Of a DNA stretch of 64,000 nt, positions 25,107-33,096 are shown in pieces (within the stretch, counting starts at the first letter, position 1; every line of letters starts with the position of its first letter). Source of the DNA: Streptomyces daqingensis. Its GTDB lineage: Bacteria > Actinomycetota > Actinomycetes > Streptomycetales > Streptomycetaceae. The DNA is taken from the NCBI RefSeq assembly GCF_014645895.1, contig NZ_BMMP01000022.1:1-64000 (forward strand), read 5' to 3'. Both the position numbers and the translations under genes were made by a program. The notes under the pieces were generated by a model that saw nothing but the letters and a program-made list of their open reading frames with translations, was not told where the DNA came from and searched no databases.

Positions 25107-25222
25107 GGGACGCCTTTCCGTGCGCTGTGTGACGTTTCCCTCACAGCCTGGAAGAAGCGCGCGTAATGTGACAGGGAGTCACGTTCAGCTACGAACCGCG
25201 CTGAATCCGGAGGTCGTCAACT

Positions 25223-26071
25223 ATGCCGCCACGCAAGGACGTCGACGCCGCGGCGAGCGTGCCCGCCTTCTACGGCGCCGAGTTGCGCTGGAAACGGGAG
25301 CACGCCGGGCTAACGCTGCAGGAGCTGGCCGAAGGCTGCTTCTACAGCGTCGCCTTCCTGAGCCAGATCGAGATGGGCGACCGCCGGATGCCCCTCGACC
25401 TGGCACGCCACGCCGACCAAGTGCTCGGCACGGACGGCTTCTTCGAGCGCCGCTGCGGCGACGCCCGCAAAGCACGCCGAGGCGGCCACGCCGAGTACTT
25501 CGCCGACGTCGTCGAGCAGGAGAAGCGCGCCCGGACGATCGAGGAGTGGTCGCCGACACTCCTCCCCGGGCTTCTGCAGACGAGGGCATACGCGCAGGCG
25601 GTCGTGAGGGCGCAGTATCCGCTGGACCTCACGGAGGACGTCGAGCGGAAGGTGACCGCGCGCATGGAGCGGGCCAGCCTCTTCGACGACCCCAGGACCC
25701 CGGAGTACTGGGTGATCCTGCACGAGTCGCTGCTCCGGCAGCCGATCATGGAGGCCGACGCCACCGCCGAACAACTGCGCCATATCGCGGAGTTGGCGCG
25801 CCGGGGCCGGATCATTACGCAGGTGCTTCCGCTGAACGCCGGCGCACACCCCTTCATGATCGGGCCATTGATGATGATGACCTTCGCCGACGCTCCGCCG
25901 CTGGCGTACACGGAGTCTCTCCACAGCGGTCAAACCATCGACGATGTAGCTCTCGTGGCGAAGTACACGAAGTCGTACGATCTGCTGAGGGCCGCCGCGG
26001 CACCGCCGAGGGCGTCCCTCACCATGATCGAGGCCGCGGCAGAGGACTACGGACATGACCACTCGCGTTGA
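25223..26071 (+). CDS. WhiJ-type XRE regulator with DUF5753
   Basis: A 282-residue protein. An XRE HTH occupies about 18-75 (LRWKREHAGLTLQELAEGC, then SVAFLSQIEMGDRRM). DUF5753 follows from about residue 85 and contains the usual EEWSPTLLPGLLQTRAYAQA and the ending with aromatic/aspartate residues. WhiJ-like proteins repress developmental genes, and repression is thought to be relieved by the small DUF397 partner encoded next door. The start is clear (CGGAGG 9-14 nt upstream). Its 3' end overlaps the first DUF397 gene by 17 nt, implying translational coupling. Confidence 0.9.
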   Translation: MPPRKDVDAAASVPAFYGAELRWKREHAGLTLQELAEGCFYSVAFLSQIEMGDRRMPLDLARHADQVLGTDGFFERRCGDARKARRGGHAEYFADVVEQEKRARTIEEWSPTLLPGLLQTRAYAQAVVRAQYPLDLTEDVERKVTARMERASLFDDPRTPEYWVILHESLLRQPIMEADATAEQLRHIAELARRGRIITQVLPLNAGAHPFMIGPLMMMTFADAPPLAYTESLHSGQTIDDVALVAKYTKSYDLLRAAAAPPRASLTMIEAAAEDYGHDHSR

Positions 26072-26267
26072 CCTGAACGGCACTTTCTGGCGCAAGAGCA
26101 GCTACAGCAACGGCGACGGCGGGAACTGCGTCGAGATCGCCCACGGCGTGTCCGGCCACGTGCCCGTACGCGACAGCAAGCACAGTGACAACAGCAGCCC
26201 CGTCCTCGTCTTCCCTACGAACGGCTGGGGCGCCTTCCTGACCGCCGTCAAGAACGGCCGGCTCTGA
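26055..26267 (+). CDS. DUF397 protein, copy 1
   Basis: A 70-residue DUF397 protein with the family opening FWRKSSYSNGDGGNCVEIA and core VRDSKHSDNSSPVLVFP followed by WGAFLTAVKNG. It overlaps the end of the XRE-DUF5753 gene, the standard WhiJ-system arrangement. Nearly identical to the second copy 293 nt downstream; differences are mostly in the first 15 codons and a few substitutions (N/D, I/V, N/G). Likely binds or titrates the neighbouring XRE regulator. Confidence 0.88.
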   Translation: MTTRVDLNGTFWRKSSYSNGDGGNCVEIAHGVSGHVPVRDSKHSDNSSPVLVFPTNGWGAFLTAVKNGRL

Positions 26268-26285
26268 CACCGAGAGGACCGACCC

Positions 26286-26333
26286 GTGGACGAGGAACTG
26301 CTCGCACTGCTCTCCGAGCACAGACTGGGCGTA
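26286..26333 (+). pseudogene. Ghost 5' end of the PPOX/F420 gene left by duplication
   Basis: GTGGACGAGGAACTG and following bases repeat the first ~16 codons of the gene at 26579 almost exactly, with the same upstream GAGAGGACCGACCC ribosome region. The match ends after GACTGGGCGT, where the sequence returns to CGGACATGACCAC, the start of the second DUF397 copy. No continuation is possible as a functional enzyme, so this is a duplication remnant. Confidence 0.8.
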
Positions 26334-26347
26334 CCGGCGGCACGGAC

Positions 26348-26560
26348 ATGACCACTCGCGCTGATCCGAACGGTGTCGCTTGGCGCAAGAGCAGCTACAG
26401 CAACGGCGACGGCGGTGACTGCGTCGAGGTCGCCCACGGCGTGTCCGGCCACGTGCCCGTACGCGACAGCAAGCACAGTGACGGCAGCAGCCCCGTCCTC
26501 GTCTTCCCCACGAACGGCTGGGGCGCCTTCCTGACCGCGGTGAAAGACGGCCGGCTCTGA
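26348..26560 (+). CDS. DUF397 protein, copy 2
   Basis: A 70-residue DUF397 protein (AWRKSSYSNGDGGDCVEVA, VRDSKHSDGSSPVLVFP, WGAFLTAVKDG). It is the downstream product of the tandem duplication. It no longer overlaps the XRE gene, so its translation is uncoupled from the regulator, unlike copy 1. It ends 18 nt before the F420/PPOX gene. Confidence 0.87.
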   Translation: MTTRADPNGVAWRKSSYSNGDGGDCVEVAHGVSGHVPVRDSKHSDGSSPVLVFPTNGWGAFLTAVKDGRL

Positions 26561-26578
26561 CACCGAGAGGACCGACCC

Positions 26579-27001
26579 GTGGACGAGGAACTGCTCGCAC
26601 TGCTCTCCGAGTACAGACTGGGCGTGCTGGTGACGCTGAAGCGCGACGGGCGGCCGCAGCTGTCGAACGTCAACTACACGTATGACTCCGCCCGCCGGCT
26701 GATCCGCGTCTCCGTGACGGCCGACCGGGCGAAGACGCGCAACCTGCTGCGCGACGCGCGTGCGAGCTTCTACGTCACCAGTCAGGACGGCTGGGCCTGG
26801 ACGGTCGCCGAGGGCACCGCCGAGCTGACGGCCGTCGCCGCGGAGCCGGGCGACGACGCGGTCGAGGAGCTGGTCGACGTCTACCGGGCCGTCCAGGGCG
26901 AGCACCCCGACTGGGACGAGTACCGCGCGGCGATGGTCGCCGACCGCCGCCAGGTCGTACGGCTGCGCGTCGAGCACGCCTACGGCCAGCCCCGGCGCTG
27001 A
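26579..27001 (+). CDS. PPOX-class F420/FMN-dependent oxidoreductase
   Basis: A 140-residue split-barrel flavin/F420-binding protein: LALLSEYRLGVLVTLKRDGRPQLSNVNYTYD is the first strands, RVSVTADRAKTRNLLRDARASF the cofactor-side segment, and DEYRAAMVADRRQVVRLRVEH the end. These enzymes reduce biliverdin-like or quinone-type substrates with F420H2, which streptomycetes make; the substrate is unknown. GTG 26579 follows GAGAGGACC. The short intergenic stretch after it (27002-27100) carries repeats of a CCGGCACCGG/CCCCTGAACCGG type. Confidence 0.85.
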   Translation: MDEELLALLSEYRLGVLVTLKRDGRPQLSNVNYTYDSARRLIRVSVTADRAKTRNLLRDARASFYVTSQDGWAWTVAEGTAELTAVAAEPGDDAVEELVDVYRAVQGEHPDWDEYRAAMVADRRQVVRLRVEHAYGQPRR

Positions 27002-27110
27002 CCCCGGCACCGGAATCCCCGGCCCTGGCATCCCCTGAACCGGAACCCGGCACCGGCATGTCCTGAACCGGCATCCCCTGAAGCGTACGAGAACGTCATC
27101 GCGCACCCCT

Positions 27111-27139
27111 GTTCCCAACTATTCAACTTTGACTAGAGT
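27111..27139 (+). promoter_or_regulatory. Probable promoter of a leaderless VOC gene
   Basis: A TAGAGT -10 box at 27134-27139 lies seven nt before the GTG at 27147, which would put transcription start at or next to the start codon. The -35 side (GTTCCC at 27111-27116) is weak. No ribosome site precedes the GTG, agreeing with leaderless translation. Confidence 0.45.
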
Positions 27140-27146
27140 GACCCGG

Positions 27147-27857
27147 GTGAGCGAGAAGACGATCCCCATCCTCCCCTGCCAGACCATCCAGCCGGTCCTC
27201 GACTTCTACACCGCGATCGGCTTCGAGGTGACGTACCAGCAGAAGAGCCCGAACCCCTTCGCGGTCGTCGAGCGGGGCGGCATCGAGCTGCAGTTCTTCG
27301 GGATGAAGAAGTACGAGCCGGCCGCGTCGTTCAGCACGTGCTACGTCCTCACCGACGAGGTCGACGCGCTGCACGAGGCGTTCCGGGCCGGGCTGAAGGC
27401 GGCCTACGGGAAGATCCCGACCAGAGGGCTGCCCCGTATCGGACCGCTGAAGGACATGTCGTACGGCGTCCGGCAGTTCCTCATGACGGACCCCGGCGGC
27501 AACTGCATCCGCATCGGGAAGAAGATCAGCGAGGACCAGAGCCACCGCCCGGCGCCGAAGGAGACCTTCGCGCGGGCCCTGCACAACGCGGCGCTCTTCG
27601 CGGACTCGCGCGACGACCCCCGAGGCGCGGCGCAGATCATCGACCGGGTGCTGGCACTCGACGGCGAGCGGCCCACCCCCGTCCAGCTCATGCGCCTGCT
27701 CGTGATGCGCTCGGACGTCGCCGGACGGCTCGGCGACGACGCGACCGCCACCCGCGCCCTGGAGGAGGCGGAGGCGGTTCAACTCACGGACGAGGAGCGG
27801 GAGTCGGCCCGCGACGACCTGGCGCGGCTGCGCGAACTGCGGGAGCAGGGCGCGTAA
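27147..27857 (+). CDS. VOC-superfamily (glyoxalase/bleomycin-resistance) protein with helical C-terminus
   Basis: A 236-residue protein. Residues 1-125 form a VOC fold (IPILPCQTIQPVLDFYTAIG opening, IELQFFG, FLMTDPGGNCIRIG end) like bleomycin-binding or glyoxalase-type proteins. Residues 130-236 are a helical extension (NAALFADSRDDPRGAAQIIDR, ATRALEEAEAVQLTDEERES) resembling TPR-like helical hairpins. Metal ligands are incomplete, so a binding rather than catalytic role is likely. The VOC-plus-helix architecture is not the plain 120-residue resistance protein. The gene appears leaderless. Confidence 0.8.
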   Translation: MSEKTIPILPCQTIQPVLDFYTAIGFEVTYQQKSPNPFAVVERGGIELQFFGMKKYEPAASFSTCYVLTDEVDALHEAFRAGLKAAYGKIPTRGLPRIGPLKDMSYGVRQFLMTDPGGNCIRIGKKISEDQSHRPAPKETFARALHNAALFADSRDDPRGAAQIIDRVLALDGERPTPVQLMRLLVMRSDVAGRLGDDATATRALEEAEAVQLTDEERESARDDLARLRELREQGA

Positions 27858-27937
27858 CGCCGGTGCGGCGGCAGCGGCCCTGCCGCCCCCGGCCCCCTCG
27901 CCGCGGGGACCAGGGCTCGGCGGGCCGCACCGCGTGG

Positions 27938-29071
27938 TTACGCGGACGCCGCCGTCAGCCGGCCGGCCTCCTCGGACGTCAACTCGACGTCGGCGAGGGC
28001 GAGTAGCGGCCTGAGCTGCTCCAGGGAGCGTGCGCTGGCGATCGGCGCGGTGACCGTCGGACGGGTCAGCAGCCACGCCAGGGCCACGGTGGCGGGCTCG
28101 GCGCCGCGGGCAGAGGAGATGTCGTCGAGCGCGGCGAGGACGCGCCGCCCGCGCTCCGACTCCAGGTAGCCCGCCGCCCTCTCCGCGCGCGGGCTCCCTT
28201 CGGCCGCCGCGCCCGGACGGTACTTGCCGGTGAGGAAGCCCATCGCGAGCGCGAAGTACGGCATGACGGCGAGGCCGTGCGCGCCGGCGGTCCCGGCGAG
28301 AGCGCCCTCGTACGTATCGCGGGAGACGAGGTTGTAGTGCGGCTGCAGTGCGGTGTAGCGGGCGCAGCCCGACTGCTCGCTGAAGTCGAGGGAGGCGGCG
28401 AGCCGTTCGGGCGAGATGTTGGAGGCTCCGATCTCGCGGACCTTGCCGGCGCGCACCAGCTCGTCGAGCGCGGTGATGATCTCGGAGACCTCGACGCTCT
28501 CGTCGTCGAAGTGCGTGTAGTACAGGTCGATGCGGTCCGTGCGCAGGCGGCGCAGAGAATCGTCCGCCGCCGCCTTGATGTTGGCGGCCGACAGGCCCTT
28601 GCGGTCCGGGTGCGCGCCGACCTTCGTGGCGACGACGACGTCGTCGCGGTTGCGGCGGAGGGCCATCCAGTCGCCGATGACGGTCTCGGAGTCCTGGCCG
28701 CCGCTCACGCCGTGGCGGATTCCCGAGTAGACGTCCGCCGTGTCGACGAAGTTGCCGCCGGCGGCCGTGTAGGCGTCCAGCACGTCGCGGGAGGCGGCTT
28801 CGCCGGCCGTCCAGCCGAAGACGTTGCCGCCGAGACACAGCGGGGAGACGGAGAGGCCGCCGACGGGGCGGCGCCGGGAGAGGCCGGGCGCCTGCGTACT
28901 CGCGGCTGCCCGGGCATGCGCTTCGGAACTGCTGTTCGTGCGGGCTCCGGGGTGGCTTCCGGTGTCAGGGGCGGATTCGGAGTTGTCAGGCTCGGAGTTG
29001 TCAGGCTCGGCGTTGGCAGGCTCGGCGTTGGCAGGCTTGGGGTTGTTGTCAGGCTCGGCGTCGGCAGGCAT
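27938..29071 (-). CDS. Aldo/keto reductase
   Basis: A 377-residue NADPH-dependent (beta/alpha)8 reductase. Catalytic residues are visible: Asp/Tyr in FVDTADVYSG, Lys in DDVVVATKVG and His in DLYYTHFDD; NADPH-binding ASARSLEQLRPLL lies near the end. It belongs to the AKR11/AKR12-like group of soluble reductases; the substrate is unknown. Residues 1-55 are an acidic extension with repeated PANAEPDNSE-type units. ATG 29071 has GAGGTC just upstream. It is transcribed in the same direction as the M23 gene but 562 nt away. Confidence 0.85.
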   Translation of the reverse strand: MPADAEPDNNPKPANAEPANAEPDNSEPDNSESAPDTGSHPGARTNSSSEAHARAAASTQAPGLSRRRPVGGLSVSPLCLGGNVFGWTAGEAASRDVLDAYTAAGGNFVDTADVYSGIRHGVSGGQDSETVIGDWMALRRNRDDVVVATKVGAHPDRKGLSAANIKAAADDSLRRLRTDRIDLYYTHFDDESVEVSEIITALDELVRAGKVREIGASNISPERLAASLDFSEQSGCARYTALQPHYNLVSRDTYEGALAGTAGAHGLAVMPYFALAMGFLTGKYRPGAAAEGSPRAERAAGYLESERGRRVLAALDDISSARGAEPATVALAWLLTRPTVTAPIASARSLEQLRPLLALADVELTSEEAGRLTAASA

Positions 29072-29633
29072 GACCTCGACCGTAGCGCCACCCCGGGGCC
29101 GCGCGCCCTGCACGGGGGGACGTGGCGGGAAAAGACCGACGACCCTGGTGTCGGGGGGTGGTCCACCAGGGCCGCCGGGGTATGTGAGGGGTGCGGAAGC
29201 CCCCGTCCGCCGCCGCCTCGTCCCCTCCTTGCTGCACGCCGGGGGGGCAGGGGCGAATCGTGCGTCGATCCAGCGCACCCCGGCGGTGCGAGGCGGCGGC
29301 GGCGCGGATGGTCTTCGGGACGGTACGCCCGGCGGGGCCGGAACGGAACCGGTGGAACCGGGGACGCCCGCCGTCACGTTGCGGGCCGGTCCGCGGGTCC
29401 CGGGCCGGAGAGCGCGTCAGGTGCGTACGGCGGGACACCCGGCGTACGCCGGACGCGCCCGGTACGTCACGCGCCGGACGCCGCCTCCGGTGCGTCGCGT
29501 AAGACCGCCGCGGCCCGCGGACGCGTCCCCTGCCGAGTCGGAACCGGGCATCGCGGCCCTGCGGCGCTCCACGGAGGAAGCAGCGGATGCGCCGCGTGAG
29601 CCGTCCCGACCTGTGTCATCGCAGCACCGGCTG
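29072..29633. other. Intergenic region, no gene recognised
   Basis: 560 nt between the aldo/keto reductase start and the M23 peptidase stop. It is extremely GC-rich, with several CGG/CCG-type short repeats. No frame has a ribosome site plus family similarity, and no clear terminator hairpin is seen. It must contain the aldo/keto reductase promoter. Confidence 0.35.
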
Positions 29634-31001
29634 TCAGATGCTGAGGCCCTTGCCCCTCAGCCAGGACAGCGGATCGATCGGGGAACCGCCCCCGGGCCGT
29701 ACCTCCATGTGGAGGTGGGCGCCGGTGACGTTGCCGGTGGCGCCGACGCGTCCGATGGTGTCTCCCGCGGCGACCTTCTCGCCCGCCGAGACGTTCACGG
29801 ACGACTGGTGGGCGAACCACACCTCGGTGCCGTCGTTGAGTTCGAGGATCGTGCGGTAACCGTACGAACCGGCCCAGCCGGCCTCCTTGACGGTGCCCGA
29901 GCCGACGGCCTTGATGGGCGTACCAGTGGAGGCGGCGAAGTCCTGACCCGTGTGGTCGTTGCTCCACAGGCTGCCCGACTCGCCGAAGCTGGAGGTGAGT
30001 TGGGAGCCGGAGACGGGAAGCGCGAAGCTCTTCGCCAGCTTGGCGAGGCGGGCCTTCTCCGCCTTGCGCTCCTTCTCCGCCTCGGCCTTGGCCGCCTTGG
30101 CCTCGGCTGCCGCCGTGGCCTTCTTGGCCGCCGCTTCACGTGCGGAGGCGTCGGCCTGCGCCTGGGCCTGCTGCGCCTGGGCGAGGATGCGGGAGCGCAG
30201 TGCCTCGCCGGCGTCGGTACGGCCGGCCTTGGCGTCGTCCTCGGTGATCGCCGCCTGCGTCAGCGGCGAGCCCGCCACTGTCTCCTCGGAGCCTCCGCCG
30301 AAGAGGCTCGCGGCGGAGTCGGTGGCGGCGGAGACGTCCTGCATGGAGATGGCCGGCGGCCTCTCCTGCGCGGTGGCGATGCCGCCGGCGCCGACCGCCG
30401 CGATCATGCCCACGCCGAGGACCGCGCCGCTGCGGGCCATGCTGCCGCCGCGCTGCTTGGCGACCTTGTGGCGCCCGCGTACGGGGCGGACCGACTCGGC
30501 GGTGGGGTTCCACTCCTCGCGGGGAGGCTCCTCGTCGTCGCGGGCGGCGAAGAGGGAGGCCGGGACGGCGCTCGCGTCGAAGCGGGGTGCCGTGTCACCG
30601 GCGGAGCCGCCTTCCGGCGTCCGGGTCTCTACGGTGACGGCCGGGTGCTCGTACGTCTCGGTCAGCGGCGAGGCGTACGTGTCGAACTGGCCGGTGTCGA
30701 ACTGGCCCGTCTGCGCGAAGTCGTACTGGCCTGTCCGCGCCGCGTCGAACTGACCGGTGTCGAACTGGCCGGTCTGGACAGCGTCGAACTGGCCGGTGCC
30801 GAACTGGCCGGTCTGGACAGCCGCGAACTGACCGGTGTCGAAGTGACCCGTGGCGTACTGGCCGTTGTCGAACTGGCCGCCGTACGTGCCGTAGTCGTGC
30901 TGCGCGCCGAAGGAGTCGTGGACGGCGCCGTACGTGCCGGACTCGTCATCGTCCCGGTACGGGCCGTACGTGCCCTCGGGGGCATACCTGTTGGACGCCA
31001 C
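29634..31001 (-). CDS. Membrane-anchored M23 (LytM) endopeptidase
   Basis: A 455-residue peptidoglycan hydrolase. Residues 45-110 are a run of GQFDTGQFD-like repeats, followed by an acidic cytoplasmic stretch. A single hydrophobic segment (about 187-212) is a signal anchor; a coiled coil (about 270-325, Ala/Glu/Lys-rich) follows. The M23 domain (about 335-455) has zinc ligands H-x3-D in HTGQDF and H-L-H in AHLHME. It would cleave stem-peptide cross-bridges outside the membrane. GTG 31001 is chosen because AAGGAG lies 9 nt upstream; a longer frame runs into riboswitch sequence. Expression should respond to c-di-AMP through the leader riboswitch. Confidence 0.9.
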   Translation of the reverse strand: MASNRYAPEGTYGPYRDDDESGTYGAVHDSFGAQHDYGTYGGQFDNGQYATGHFDTGQFAAVQTGQFGTGQFDAVQTGQFDTGQFDAARTGQYDFAQTGQFDTGQFDTYASPLTETYEHPAVTVETRTPEGGSAGDTAPRFDASAVPASLFAARDDEEPPREEWNPTAESVRPVRGRHKVAKQRGGSMARSGAVLGVGMIAAVGAGGIATAQERPPAISMQDVSAATDSAASLFGGGSEETVAGSPLTQAAITEDDAKAGRTDAGEALRSRILAQAQQAQAQADASAREAAAKKATAAAEAKAAKAEAEKERKAEKARLAKLAKSFALPVSGSQLTSSFGESGSLWSNDHTGQDFAASTGTPIKAVGSGTVKEAGWAGSYGYRTILELNDGTEVWFAHQSSVNVSAGEKVAAGDTIGRVGATGNVTGAHLHMEVRPGGGSPIDPLSWLRGKGLSI

Positions 31002-31024
31002 GGGGGCGTTCTCCTTTCCTTCCT

Positions 31025-31165
31025 TCTCGCCTACCGGGTTAGCTGACGGGTTCGGAGCAGGAAGGTCTCCTACGAACTGCCCGCCCATGAACGGGACTTG
31101 TCGATTCACCCCATCCTCGCCTGGATGTCCAGCAAGGGTTGGTTCCCCGGTTCCCTCTGGTGCAT
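31025..31165 (-). promoter_or_regulatory. ydaO-type cyclic-di-AMP riboswitch
   Basis: On the minus strand the leader contains the conserved blocks I know from streptomycete ydaO/yuaA riboswitches: ACCGGGGAACCA (about 31155), GGGGTGAATCG (about 31110) and CCGAACCCGTCAGCTAACCC (about 31050) followed by a GGTAGGCG closing strand, ending some 20 nt before the ribosome site of the M23 gene. In Streptomyces such riboswitches switch off cell-wall lytic genes when c-di-AMP is high. Confidence 0.88.
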
Positions 31166-31869
31166 CTGTATCGAGTTGTGGCTCGCGGTGGTGCACTTTC
31201 AGGATTCGGCGACGGCGCACGGTGCCGTCTTTCGTGACGGCAGTGACGACCGCGCTGCGTTATCGAACGTTAATAGGCGCGCGGCTCGGATTCCAAGCGC
31301 TTCCGGCGGAATTTGTAGCGGCTTGACAGTCACCTACCGGACAGCGATGGCCAATCCAGACACACGCTCACCCGGAGCGGGGTGTGGCGTCGCTGCGAGT
31401 GACGGGTGAACCTGCGGTGAAACACCGTCAGTTGAGGCTCTCGTCCGGATTGCTCCGACCGCCCGCCGGGCCGCTCCACGACGACACCCACGGGCCGACT
31501 CCCCTACGGAAACGGGGACTTCGGCGGGGGTGACAACGAGGACGAGGGTGACATGGAGGACGGGGGCGACAACCGGGACTTCGGCGAGGGCGATCGACGC
31601 GGTCGTGGGCGGTCGACGCGGTCGGTCGCCGCCGTCGTGAACCCTTCGCGGCCGTCGGGGCTCCCGCCTGCCTGCCCGGCCTTCTCCAGGGACGCACCGG
31701 CTGCCGGACGGGCACGGCCGGCCCGCGGCGGGCCCCGTACGCCCGCCCGTGGTCCGGCCCGCGGCGGGGCCCGCCGACGCGGTGCCTCGGCGCGGCCCGG
31801 CGGGCATCGGGACGGTCCGGCAATCCCGACGGCGTCGTTTGCCGCCGCCCCAGAGGGGCACCGGGCGGT
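31166..31869. other. Intergenic region upstream of riboswitch and Rieske gene
   Basis: About 700 nt. The left half should hold the riboswitch promoter (minus strand); a TGCCGTC/GACGGCA stem lies near 31222-31241. The right half (31500-31625) is a degenerate Asp/Gly-coding-like repeat with GGGACTTCGGCG occurring twice. No gene with a ribosome site or family motif is seen. Confidence 0.4.
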
Positions 31870-32793
31870 ATGTCCTATTCACAGAAGCTCCTCGCCTGCG
31901 CGACCGCCGTCCGCTCGGTGCTCCCCGACCCGCAGCGGCCGGGGCGCGTGCTGTCCGCCGTCGACAAGATCGAGAAGGCCGACGTCCTCGATCCCGCCCT
32001 CATGAAGCTCCGGCAGGCTGTGAAGTCGCTTCCGATCGGGGAGGACCTGCGCGACGTCATGCACGGCCGGTGGCTCGGCCACCCCGTCCATCCGCTTCTG
32101 GTGCAGGTCCCCGTCGGCACCTGGGTCTCCGCCGCCGTCCTCGACCTGGTGCCCGGCAAGCGGTACACGGCCGGGCTCCTCGTGGGCACGGGCCTCGCCG
32201 CCGCCCTGCCCGCCGCCGTGACCGGCTGGGTCGACTGGGCCGAGATGCGGAAACCGCAGATGCGGGTGGGCGTGGTGCACGCCGCGGCGAACAGCGTCGC
32301 GGTGGGCTGCTACGCCGCCTCGCTCTTCTCACGCCTGCGCGGCCGGTCGCTGCGCGGCCGCGCCTGGGGATTCGCGGGACTCGCGGCCGTGGGCGTGGGC
32401 GGCGCGCTCGGCGGTCACCTGGCTTACCGGCAGGCGGCCGCCGTCAACCACGCAGAGGACGTCTCCGTACGCACGGAGCCCGGCTGGCACTCGCTCGGCG
32501 CGACGTCGGACCTGCCCGTCGGCGAGGCGGTGCGGCGGCACGTGGGCGACGTACCGGTCGTGGTCGTACGGGAGAGCGGGGGCGCCGTGCACGTGCTCGC
32601 GGACCGGTGCAGCCACATGGCGGGCCCGCTCTCGGAGGGGAAGGTCAGCGACGGCTGCGTGACCTGCCCCTGGCACGGGAGCGTCTTCCGCCTCACCGAC
32701 GGCTGGAACGTGAGCGGGCCCGCGACAGCGCCGCAGCCCGCCTTCGAGACGCGGAACGTCGACGGGCGCGTCGAGGCACGTCTGAACAAGTGA
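31870..32793 (+). CDS. DUF2231 membrane protein with Rieske [2Fe-2S] domain
   Basis: A 307-residue protein. Residues 60-185 are a DUF2231 region (GRWLGHPVHPLLVQVPVGTW) with about four transmembrane helices. Residues 200-305 are a Rieske domain with cluster ligands in DRCSHMAGPL (C-x-H) and CVTCPWHGS (C-x2-H). The iron-sulphur domain probably faces outward or the cytoplasm next to the membrane and passes electrons to an unknown partner. The family is frequent in actinomycetes without assigned function. GAGGGG precedes the ATG at about 12 nt. Confidence 0.88.
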   Translation: MSYSQKLLACATAVRSVLPDPQRPGRVLSAVDKIEKADVLDPALMKLRQAVKSLPIGEDLRDVMHGRWLGHPVHPLLVQVPVGTWVSAAVLDLVPGKRYTAGLLVGTGLAAALPAAVTGWVDWAEMRKPQMRVGVVHAAANSVAVGCYAASLFSRLRGRSLRGRAWGFAGLAAVGVGGALGGHLAYRQAAAVNHAEDVSVRTEPGWHSLGATSDLPVGEAVRRHVGDVPVVVVRESGGAVHVLADRCSHMAGPLSEGKVSDGCVTCPWHGSVFRLTDGWNVSGPATAPQPAFETRNVDGRVEARLNK

Positions 32794-32813
32794 ACCGCGG
32801 GCCGCGGGCCGCA

Positions 32814-32839
32814 GGGTGCGCCGCCGGACCGGCGCACCC
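32814..32839 (+). terminator. Terminator of the Rieske gene
   Basis: GGGTGCGCCG, a 6-nt loop and CGGCGCACCC, a perfect 10-bp stem 20 nt after the stop codon. The remaining DNA up to 33096 shows no other feature. Confidence 0.7.
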
Positions 32840-33096
32840 CACGGGGGGTGACCCGGCCGGCGCAACCGCGGGCGACGGGACCGACGTGACGCGGGGGACG
32901 GGCCGACGCGACGCGGGCGGCCGGAGCGGAGCCGACCCGCGGGGCATGAGGGTCCGCGCCCCGTGGAGCTGCCTGTGCCCCGTGGAGCCGCCCACGCCCG
33001 CGCAACGCCCGCGCCCGCACCTCGCCAACCCGGGCCGGATCGCTCCACGTATCCGAGACTGAGGAGAAGCGGAGCAAGCCGGGCAAGCGGGCAGCG

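Larger units (their letters stand above)
26050..26626 (+). repeat. Tandem duplication, two units with 293-nt period
   Basis: Unit 1 (26050-26333) and unit 2 (26343-26626) each contain a whole DUF397 gene, its downstream spacer and the first ~16 codons of the F420/PPOX gene. Divergence between units is low, suggesting a fairly recent event. The shared CGGACATGACC at each unit's start marks the junction. Confidence 0.85.

Noticed and set aside
28824..31046. A 740-codon plus-strand frame opposite the aldo/keto reductase and M23 genes
   Set aside because: No ribosome site or motif; antisense to two recognised genes and part of the riboswitch.
31323..31351. TTGACA at 31323 as a plus-strand promoter
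   Set aside because: The -10 position 17 nt downstream reads GATGGC; no start codon with ribosome site follows at a useful distance.
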